Positions 56,001-64,000 of a DNA stretch of 64,000 nucleotides are shown piece after piece. Made by a program: the position numbers and the translations under genes. The stretch is taken from contig CM060732.1 of NCBI GenBank assembly GCA_030704615.1, positions 76,863,053 through 76,927,052 on the forward strand, in the 5' to 3' direction. Below the pieces are notes generated by a model. That model was not told the origin of the DNA. It did no database searches and saw nothing but the letters and a program-made list of their open reading frames with translations. Source of the stretch: Takakia lepidozioides (Eukaryota; Streptophyta; Takakiopsida; Takakiales; Takakiaceae). Within the stretch, counting starts at the first letter, position 1; the number at the start of each line of letters is the position of its first letter.

Positions 56001-56798
56001 TAGGAGACTTATAGAGACTTGCGTAGTACCTTGTAATCTTTTTCATCTCCTCTACCAGTGCGTTGTACATGATGTCGCCATTGTTGTACCTCTCGTCCCT
56101 TCGTCCTTTGAGTATTCCTACGTGAAGGATCTGCTCAAATACTGTTGGTTCTGTTCATGGACAATCAGAACGTTCAATACCTGGCCTACCTCTTTTAACC
56201 CTGGGTACACAGACCTTGGTACAAGCATAACCCGAGTTTAAAGAAACTCCCTTCTGGAATAAGTTCCTCTATTTGCAGTCTTGCCCTGTGTGGCTCCACA
56301 TGCACCTGACCTGCTGGCAATCGAAACAATTGCTGGAGGTATAGGGGAGTTATCATTAATTCAACTCCCTTCACCGTTGTTGTTCCTGTCCTTGGCTCAA
56401 AGTTCTGCAAAAAATTGTAACATGTACTGTCTATGGTGTGTGTCCAATAGGCTTTGCAATCCTGCAATCTCAGCTCCTCCAGTATCTGTATCGCCTGTGT
56501 GGTAGGTAGCAATCGTTTGTTTCTGCAAAATTGTGGTGCTCTTCACCCTGATTTCCTCCATTCCTCTCACTCTCTTCATTTTAGACTCACAGAAATGTTT
56601 TTGGCTGTAACAACTACAGGATGCCTGTAGTGCACAAAGCATAAACGTATGGTGTCGCAGAAAGCTATGGGTAATTTCTTGTAAGCCTGCGGGGCTTGCA
56701 AGCATCGCTCAAGAGAGAAGCTCCGCTCTGTCCTTTCGTGTCTATGCCACTGCGTAAGTAATATTGCGAGCGAGCGTATAGTCTGTTAGTTCCTCCAT
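53028..56798 (-). pseudogene. ORF3 of LTR-D: long coiled-coil protein, broken
   Basis: Starts at ATG 56798 and runs to about 53028, potentially over 1200 residues. The N-terminal plant-transposon-protein-like domain (about 56520-56195) is followed by an acidic, Ser/Gln-rich linker (56070-55440), and then a long coiled coil (about 55070-54400, heptads of Leu/Met/Glu/Gln). A Thr/Val/Pro-rich tail, a C-terminal globular part (LDLAWKEFSPPQSFAHYYQ, near 53999), and a Ser/Arg/Pro-rich end follow. Frameshifts near 56195, 55490, 55300, 55080 and 54000 and in-frame stops at about 53678 and 53471 disrupt it. No membrane segment or env-like signal is seen. A structural or transport role is a guess from the coiled coil. 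Confidence 0.7.
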
Positions 56799-57235
56799 AG
56801 TTTCCAAGGTATAGCATTGATGGTCTGTCCTGTCGAGACGCCCGTTACTGGAACGACGCCGCCTCTGCGCTCAATTTCCCTCCATTTTCTTGATCCCTTT
56901 CTGGTTTTCTATTGGCTGTATCCGCTGTGACTGGATTTTAGATTTTATCTTCTTTAGTGGACTTTCCTTGTTGGATAGTCCACTAGGATCACACATGTGA
57001 CAAGAATCCGCTCTTTTCTGTACTTGCCGTTCGTTTTAAGTTTCCCTTTTCCGTACTCATTAATGGGCCCGCCTTTCATCCCTTTTGACGGCCGTTTTGT
57101 CCTCTTTCCTTTTGACACCTGTTCTTGCCACTTCCTTCTCGGCTGTGTGTCGCGCCCTGACCTCCACGTGTCCATTTTAAAGTAATTTCCGTTTCCTCTT
57201 CCGTCAGCCATTTCCTGAAGTTATTATTGTCCACT
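56799..57235 (-). other. Spacer between minisatellite and ORF3 in LTR-D
   Basis: The counterpart of 30300-30781. An 85-residue basic frame (57211-56954) is not matched by a frame in LTR-A, so I do not call a gene. Confidence 0.5.
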
Positions 57236-57555
57236 TGTCACTGATTCTATGGATCGTGTAACTTTAGTAGGCTGTGTTGAGCTGTGACAGGCTGTATCAT
57301 ACTGTGTTACGTTGTGATAGGCTGTGATGTGATGCACTGTGGTAAGCTGTGTGTGATAGGCTGTGACACGCTGTGGTAGGTTGTGATAGGCTGTGTTGCG
57401 CCGTGCTGGGCTGTGATAGGCTGTGTCACGGTGATGGGCTGTGATAGGCTTGTGTCACGTTGTGATGGGCTGTGATAGGCTGTGTCACGTCGTGATGGGC
57501 TGTGATAGGCTGTGCTTTGCCTTGATGGGCTGTGATAGGATGTGTCACGTTTGTT
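57236..57555 (-). repeat. 30-bp minisatellite after pol in LTR-D
   Basis: The minus strand repeats CACAGCCTATCACAGCCCAT plus CACGACGTGA-like units. In frame with the integrase C-terminus it reads YHSPSRRDTA-type decapeptides for several units before losing register. Confidence 0.8.
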
Positions 57556-60500
57556 TTGGCCCCCCTGGTCATATATGCTGGGCCTAGCGACAAGTGTTCC
57601 ATACTCCGTTCGTAACACTGGTGCAGCCCGTGACTGCTCTTGCGGTTCAACATGCAAATCATGCTGCAGGGGTTTGTCATGGATACCACTGTACCCCTTC
57701 AACTTATTTGCATTGACTCTTCCCAGCATTTCTTTGTTAATGGTTTGTAACATGGCGGTGTTGTTATCATACATCTTTTGTATGACATAAGGTCCTTTCC
57801 ACGGTGATTTAAGCTTAGAAGCTTGAATCTTTCCTTTCTTCTGCAACCATAGAACCAAAATCCCCCGTTTAAAAGTCTTTAACTTGCCTTCCTCAAACTG
57901 TTCCTTTCGCTTCATCTGAATTCTGGTCATATTATCAGCTGCATCAGCACGTACTTCTTCCACATGGTATAATTCATGTTTCCTGACCTTGATGGAGTCT
58001 TGCAATTCCATTCTCTTCCACACTCCGTTCTCATGGTAGGTAACAGGAATTCCACTGGAAGTAAGGCTTCCATACCATAAACTAATTGGAATGGTGTATA
58101 CTTAGTGGTGACTTTATATGAAGTCCTGTATGACCACAAAGCTGTCAGCAGCTTTGTATCCAATCCGTTCTGTTTGCATTGACTATCTTAGCCAAGATAG
58201 TACATAGTATTTTGTTGGTAGCCTCTGCCTGCCCATTACCCTGTGGGTAATATGTTGTACTCTTTCTATGCACAATCATAAACTCTTTAGTCAACAACTC
58301 AATGGTCGCATTCATGAAGTGACTTCCTTGATCACTGATAAATTCTAAGGGACAGCCAAATCGTGTAAGTATGTTCTCGTACAGGAACCTTGCTGTGGAC
58401 TTGGCTGTGTTGTCCCTCAAAGCTTTAGCTTCCACCCACTTTGTAGTATAATCAGTGGCTGTAATTATGTACCTGTTTCGTGTATTCTTGGATGGTAGGT
58501 TAATTGGTCCAACAAAGTCTAGTCCCCATTTCTGAATGGTTTGTAGGCATTGTAGGATGCAAGGCCATCCTTCCAGATCTCTGCAAAGGTCCTAGCCTCT
58601 GACATTCATCACACTTCTGACAATACTCGTGTACATCTTTGAACAAAGTAGGCCACCAGTATTCTGCGAGTAGTATCTTTCTACTGGTAGTCTCTTCTCC
58701 AAAATGACCTACAGCCACTCCTTTATGAACTTCCGCCAAAACTTTATTTACTTCATGGTGGTACAAGCATCGTTTTAGTACTCCATCAGGTCCTAACTTA
58801 TACATTCTGCTTCCTACCATAGTATAAGGTAAAGCTTTGATAGCGATTCTCTCCTCTGCTCCTTACCATAACTAGGTGGGCACTGACCATGAGCAAGGTA
58901 GTATCTGATTAGCCACTGCCAATCTAACCAGTCATCTGCATTTCCTGCACCTCCACTGCAAAGAGACTCGCATCTGGTAATTGATCATCTATTCTGTGGC
59001 TGGTTCTCCTGTTGACAATCGTGACAAATGATCCGCCACAAGATGCAGTCTCCCAGGCTTGTAAACAACCTCGAACTCAAACTCGTGCAAGATTATCAAC
59101 CATCTTGCTATTCTTCCGCTTATCAGAGGTTTGTTTACCAGGTATATCAGAGCCTGGTGATCCACATAGAACATAAACTTCTTGCCCAACAGGTAATGCC
59201 TGAATTTCTTCACTGCATAAATCATTGCCAATGCTTCTCTTTCCGTTGTGCTATAGTTCCTCTCAGCACTGTTCATCAACCGGCTAGCATAGTACACAGG
59301 TGAATCTATATTCCCTGTAACATTCTGGGCTAACACCGCTCCCAACGCTTCTCTTGATGCATCGCAGTGAACATGGAATACTACATGCCAGTGAGGGTTA
59401 ATCAGCACAGGTGTAGTTGTTACTGACAGTGTAAGTTCCTCAAATGCCTGTTGACATTCAGTTGTCCAGGCAAACACTGCATCTTTCTTCAGTAGTTTGC
59501 TCAATGGTGCTGCTATTTGTGCATACCTTTTGACAAATCTCCTGTAATAACTGGTTTGCCCAAGGAATCTTCGTAGACTTTTAACATTCACTGGTGGTGG
59601 AGAGGCTTTAATGGACTCTGTCTTTCTGGGATCCACAAGGAGTCCCTTCTTACACACAATGTGTCCCAGAAGCACCCTGAGTTCACACAGAAAGTACACT
59701 TCTCCGGATTCAGGCCCAGACCTCTCATCCTGCATCTGGCCAAAATAACTCCAATTTATGCAAGTGCTCACTCTTAGAGCAGTACACACTGAAATCATCC
59801 AAGAATTCCTGCATGAAATCATCCAGATACTCATGAAAAGATTCACTTATTACTCTCTGAAAGGTCGCTGGTGCATTACAAAGTCCAAAGGGCATGACTT
59901 TGTATGCATAAGCCCCCCAGTCTGTGATGAAAGCTGTTTTCCCTTGGTCTTCTTCTGCCACTTGCACTTGATTATAACCACTGAAGCCATCCATGAATGA
60001 GTACATCTCATGGCCTGCCACAGTGTCTAATACTGCTTCTGTGAATGGCAAAGGGAAAGGATCTTTCTTCGTACAAGCATTCAGCTTCTTATAGTTCACA
60101 TATACTCTTAGTTTGCCATTCTTCTTGGAAACTATTACAATGGGTGACAACCAAGTTGTATACTCTATTGGGTATATAAACTTAGCCTCAGCCAACTTCT
60201 AATATCTCTTCTCCAACCTTCTGTGCGTAGTTGGGATTCATTCTATACCTCGCCTGCTTGATTGGTACTGACCCTGGTTCCAGTTCAATCTTATGCTGAC
60301 AGACTTCAGGTGGTATCCCTTTTAGATCCTCATAGCTCCAAGCAAATACATCTCTGTATTTGATGAACAAGCTTTTAGCTTCTTCGAAGAATTCCGGCTC
60401 CAAATCAGCTCCTACTTTCACCATCCTCGGTTCCTCTTTAGTTCCCACATTTACTTCTCTCACCTGCTCATCAGCTGTGATTGTCCAACCAGTCACCACT

Positions 60501-60664
60501 TCATCATGTAAGCTCATAGTGGCTGGTTCTTCTAGGATTTCTATTTCTCCTTCTCTCTCTTCATAGAAATGTGATGGGTAAATGCTGGTTTCCTCTTCAG
60601 TTGGTGTTGCTGTCACTACACCACAGCAGATACCTCTCAAACAACTTAGGCTTTCCAGCCGCAT
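57307..60664 (-). pseudogene. LTR-D pol (RT, RNase H, integrase), frameshifted
   Basis: Pieces on the minus strand in order: linker to RT start (60664-60188), RT palm (60195-59725, with [17 protein letters not shown] is EFLDD here), RT thumb plus RNase H (59846-58989), HHCC finger (58820-58500), integrase core (58435-58145), and integrase C-terminus plus minisatellite tail (58163-57307). Frames change near 60190, 59740, 58850, 58500, 58160 and 58020. The tail past the integrase (YGTLVARPSIYDQGG) continues into the decapeptide repeat without a stop, unlike LTR-A. Confidence 0.87.
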
Positions 60665-62637
60665 CTCTGCAACCTGCTCCCACTCTGGGTGTGCAGCAAA
60701 TAGGGTAGCTTCCTGCTCCTCATCCAGTCCTCCTCTCCAGTCATACTCTCTGACTCCTCGAGGTCTTCTTGTAGCAGGTAATCTACTAGATTTCTTTGTG
60801 GTAATTTGTATCTCATGTATCCCTTATGCACGGTTAGTAACTGAGAATTCCAGTCATGGAATACCCTGGCCTGTTTCAGCCACGGACGTCCCAATAATAA
60901 GGAGTAAGCCTCCATGACTTCATCCATTTTTAATACAGTTACTGTGATCATAAAGATCATTTTCTGTATCTGTATCTTAACTCCTCTTATTAATCCCAAT
61001 GGCTGCACACTCCTTTGATCTGCCATTGTTACTGTAAATGGGGCTGGTTTCATGTTACTTAGACCAAGCTTCTTCCTTAATTGGTCTGTCATGATATTTA
61101 CTCCAGAACCACCATCTATCAGTACATCAGTTAGTTCTGTGCTTCCAATTCTCAATTGGATTACTGGCATAGAATCATCAAAGTCCATGACTGGTTCTCG
61201 CCCTTCCGGCTTCACATTATAACTGGTCACCTTGCTGTTCAGGTCTGTGTTTCCTGTCTCTTGGGCAATTTGATTGATTGCTTGATACAGCCTGTGCCTA
61301 CAATAAGGTGCCATAGCCAATAGCTGTCCAATGGTAATTTCTGCTTTGGTCTGACATATTACTGCAGCCAAAGTCTCTTCATTACTTTGCATGTCTGCAT
61401 CTTCTTTTTTCCTTTCTTCCTCACTCCATTCTTTTTCTCCATCCGAATCAGAGAAATCTGCCACAAGAATATCAGTACTCTTTTGCATTTCCCTTATAGT
61501 ATCTGCCACTTCCTTGTGCAGTTCCTTCTCATCTTTCCAAGTCTCTTCATCTTCAGGCATATCATTGCCACTTCCAGTCTCATCTTCTTCCTCTTCTACT
61601 GGAGGTATTAGTTTGGCTTTACTTCTTGTTACTATCATTGTACTTACTTCTGGTACAACACATGGCCTAACCATGTGAGCTGCCACCACTGGGCCCTCAT
61701 TCACAGGAGCTCTCATCTCATTCTGGTGTCTTATCCAGAATGAACAGGCTGTCTTGCGATGTCCTGGCTGATTACAATAGTAACATAGCTCTTCACCATT
61801 GGGTCCTCGTCCTTGGTCTGTTCTTGGATTATTTCTATAATCCTGATTCCCTGGCTGGTAATTCCCCCTTGGATTACCCTGATAGTTGCCTCTGGAATTT
61901 CCTTGGTAATTCCCTCTTGAATTACCTCTCCCTTCCATGCCATTGTTATAACCACCAGACCTACCATAGTGGTCCTGATCATTGTTTCTTCTTGGCTGGG
62001 GCTGCACCTGATGCACCCTTACTTGCCTAGGTTCTCTTGCAGCTGTCCTTCTGTTGTAGTAACAATTCTCAGTAGAATGGTTATCCATTTTACAGATAGT
62101 ACATTGTTTCTCCTTCATGTGGCATTCTGTGGTGGTATGGCCTTCATTCTGGCACTTTGCACACCCTACACCCTTCCTCCAATGTTTGCAGTTGCAGCCT
62201 CTGTGGCATACTTCTTCAAGATTTCTTCCAATTTTTTCATAGTTATCCCTCTTCAACTTCGCCTTCTCTTTACTCTTTCTTTTTAGTTCTTGCTCTTCTT
62301 CTTCATCTGACTCATCCTCAGAGTCCTCATCTTCTTTTTTCTCTCTCCTGAGCATTCCCAATTGCTCAATTCTGTTCGCAGTTTCAAATGCCTCCTCCAC
62401 TGTATTATGGGGTAACATATCCACTTTCTTTTGCAACTCCGGTCTTAGTCCACTCACAAACCAAGTCTTCTGTAACCCGGGCGCTGGTACTGCAGCCAGC
62501 TTTTTCATCATCAATTCCATCTTCTCCATATACTCTTCAACAGTTTCATGCTTCTTCTGCTTCAGCTGTTGTAAACTTCCATACACTTCATCCTCAGTTT
62601 TACTTGTCCTGAACCTATTTCGAAATGCTGTATTCAA
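60646..62637 (-). CDS. LTR-D gag C-terminal half fused to protease
   Basis: A continuous 663-residue frame from the gag core (RNRFRTSKTEDEVYG) through three CCHC knuckles (CAKCQNEGHTTTEC, CTICKMDNHSTENC, CYYCNQPGHRKTAC), the acidic linker and the retropepsin (VLIDGGSGVNIM near 61125-61090), to just past YSLLLGRPWLKQ. It shows that gag, the third knuckle and protease are one polyprotein in this family, without a stop or frameshift between gag and pro. The frame is lost near 60820 (a missing base after the VHKG codons). Confidence 0.88.
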   Translation of the reverse strand: MNTAFRNRFRTSKTEDEVYGSLQQLKQKKHETVEEYMEKMELMMKKLAAVPAPGLQKTWFVSGLRPELQKKVDMLPHNTVEEAFETANRIEQLGMLRREKKEDEDSEDESDEEEEQELKRKSKEKAKLKRDNYEKIGRNLEEVCHRGCNCKHWRKGVGCAKCQNEGHTTTECHMKEKQCTICKMDNHSTENCYYNRRTAAREPRQVRVHQVQPQPRRNNDQDHYGRSGGYNNGMEGRGNSRGNYQGNSRGNYQGNPRGNYQPGNQDYRNNPRTDQGRGPNGEELCYYCNQPGHRKTACSFWIRHQNEMRAPVNEGPVVAAHMVRPCVVPEVSTMIVTRSKAKLIPPVEEEEDETGSGNDMPEDEETWKDEKELHKEVADTIREMQKSTDILVADFSDSDGEKEWSEEERKKEDADMQSNEETLAAVICQTKAEITIGQLLAMAPYCRHRLYQAINQIAQETGNTDLNSKVTSYNVKPEGREPVMDFDDSMPVIQLRIGSTELTDVLIDGGSGVNIMTDQLRKKLGLSNMKPAPFTVTMADQRSVQPLGLIRGVKIQIQKMIFMITVTVLKMDEVMEAYSLLLGRPWLKQARVFHDWNSQLLTVHKGYMRYKLPQRNLVDYLLQEDLEESESMTGEEDWMRSRKLPYLLHTQSGSRLQRCGWKA

Positions 62638-62648
62638 GCCATTCCAGG

Positions 62649-63690
62649 TTAGGAAATGATTATCAGGGAATCTTGCATACCATTCACTTGCTTTCTTGAT
62701 AAGTGAACAAGGAACAGTCTCATCTTGGCATCATCGCCATTCTCATTGTTCACTATACACATGTGCTGAAATTGGCTAATGTGTACATCGGGATCCCCTT
62801 TTCCTGAATATATTGGAAAGGGTGGTTTTGCCCGTGTTGGTTGCAACGCCATCTGTGGCCCTACCTTCTGCCCACTGACAGGTGCTGGCACCCTTGCTGG
62901 TGCTGGTCCTTCTGGACCTGTTGTTTTTGTGGTGGATCTTCCACCAAGTGGTGGCCCTTGAGCACTCCTTGCTTCTGGCCCCACGATATTCACAGTATTC
63001 CCAGCTTCAGTTGCACTACTTCCCACACTCCCTGTCCCCCCAGAGCCAGATCCAGGCAGCCCGCCTGATCCCCCTGAGCCGACACCTTCGTTGGCCTGTG
63101 ATCCAAGTGCTCCACTTGATCCAGGTCCAATGGGTTGGGATGTCCTGGTTGTAGTCTCAACCTCAGCTGTTGGGTCTACTTCTTCATATTCTTCCTCTTC
63201 TAATTTCTTCTCTCTGTTTTCATCCTCCAAGTTCTGCCCTTGGGTTCTTCTTCACTCATGTAACTCAACTGTAATGGTGTTGGAGAGTCTGAACTCTCCG
63301 TTGGCTCTGCCACATCCTCTTCTCCTTCTTCACCTTCTGCTTCAGAAACTGGAGTTCCTGCTTTTGGTGTTCCATGCCAACTCTTATCAAAGATTTCTGT
63401 CAAGTCTTTTATCCAAGGATGTACCTCAGATCTTTCACCTCGTGATTGATCTTCTTCCTGTACCAATTCCCTTAATCTTTCTTGCAAAGAAACAGAAGGA
63501 GTGGCATCCAACTCTAGTTCTTCCGGTATAGGTGATGCACTCTTTGATCTTAATGGTGTGAGAGGTCCAGATGATTCCCCTATGTCTATTCCTCTCTCCC
63601 AAAGATATGGATAATAAGCTTTCAGATAGCTTTCTCTTTTTGCTGAATATCTCTGTCGTCTAGCTTCCTTTCATCACTGTCCATGTCTTT
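62649..63690 (-). pseudogene. LTR-D gag N-terminal part, frameshifted
   Basis: The gag N-terminus (63670-63250) and the Gly/Ser-rich segment plus first half of the gag core (63230-62715) lie in different frames. Breaks are near 63240 and 62710, and the start codon region near 63670 is damaged by a short deletion. Confidence 0.82.
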
Positions 63691-63698
63691 CATTTCTT

Positions 63699-64000
63699 TT
63701 AATGTGGCAATAACCAAAACTCTCTTCTGTAATATCTCTCGTATATGCCTGGGTTTCTTTCAAGCTTCAATGCACCCTTGGCTATACTTGAAGTCTCCGT
63801 TACCATATAACCATATGGCAAACAAGTCTGAAAAGCTGTTCTTGGTGTGAGTTTGATCCACAAAATATCCTTTGGAATCCAATTCTTTACCAGTACAAGC
63901 TCTTCATGCATATGAGTATAAACATTCACCTTCCTTTCTTCCCAGCCTTCAAACTCTACTCGTTTAATGGATAGCAATGCTATCACATAAACCAATGTTG
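63699..64000 (-). CDS. ORF0 of LTR-D, C-terminal part, cut by the window edge
   Basis: The last 98 or more residues of ORF0 are open and nearly identical to LTR-B ORF0 (blocks LLSIKRVEFEGWEE, KNWIPKDILW, YGYMVTETSS). The start lies beyond 64000. Confidence 0.75.
   Translation of the reverse strand, partial: TLVYVIALLSIKRVEFEGWEERKVNVYTHMHEELVLVKNWIPKDILWIKLTPRTAFQTCLPYGYMVTETSSIAKGALKLERNPGIYERYYRREFWLLPH

Larger units (their letters stand above)
52040..64000 (-). mobile_element. LTR-D: minus-strand Ty3/gypsy copy, right end outside the window
   Basis: 3' LTR (52991-52040), polypurine tract, ORF3, minisatellite, pol, gag and ORF0 run leftward-facing from beyond 64000. It is the only copy here with a complete ORF3 region and an LTR-adjacent polypurine tract. 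It also shows that gag and protease share one frame. Multiple frameshifts in gag and pol make it non-autonomous. Confidence 0.92.

Noticed and set aside
1-64000. tRNA, rRNA, bacterial promoters or operons
   Set aside because: No cloverleaf or rRNA signature was noticed by eye. Introns, LTR elements and satellites show a eukaryotic nuclear context, so bacterial features were not called.

Overview
The window looks like a heavily nested transposable-element block from a plant-lineage (streptophyte) nuclear genome. Signs are Ty3/gypsy elements with Athila/Tat-like organisation, GT-AG introns, a Mutator-like transposase with GCM-type zinc cluster and SWIM finger, a LINE with RNase H, and a long satellite array. 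A charophyte alga such as Chara is my best guess, from resemblance only. I see no confident ordinary host gene, no tRNA or rRNA and no prokaryotic feature. Two 500-base N gaps (2119-2618, 43619-44118) are scaffold gaps.

Layout. 1-3360: unassigned DNA with a 99-bp repeat and CACGTG motifs, then a decayed C5-cytosine methyltransferase fragment on the minus strand. 3360-32605: LTR-A (+), a Ty3/gypsy element broken by a 2.3-kb TGT...ACA transposon inside its 5' LTR (3681-5991) and by a 16.65-kb Mutator-like element, MULE-1 (9723-26376), inside its gag-pro region. MULE-1 is flanked by a perfect 9-bp target duplication. 32606-36033: part of a second Mutator-like element, MULE-2, sitting in the third ORF of LTR-A. 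36034-43618: LTR-B (+), inserted in MULE-2, well preserved with two single-base frameshifts. 44119-50454: LTR-C (-), decayed. 50455-52039: LINE fragment (-). 52040-64000: LTR-D (-), running off the right end.

The most interesting object is MULE-1. It has a seemingly intact two-exon transposase on the plus strand and, on the minus strand, a multi-exon gene joining a ParB-like DGNHR domain to a permuted (beta-class) N6/N4-type DNA methyltransferase domain. Between the two lies a 6.7-kb array of 116-bp monomers, each carrying a near-perfect 18-bp hairpin. MULE-2 repeats the plan: outward-facing SWIM transposase, central array of perfect palindromes, and a gene start on the opposite side. This suggests a class of Mutator elements built around a palindromic satellite core and carrying DNA-modification cargo.

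The four LTR elements are one family. Each carries, where visible, an ORF0 crossing the LTR/primer-binding junction, a gag with three zinc knuckles, PR-RT-RNaseH-IN, a 30-bp minisatellite that can encode a 10-residue repeat tail, and a long coiled-coil ORF3. Insertion order read from the nesting: LTR-A is older than MULE-1, MULE-2 and the 2.3-kb element, and MULE-2 is older than LTR-B.
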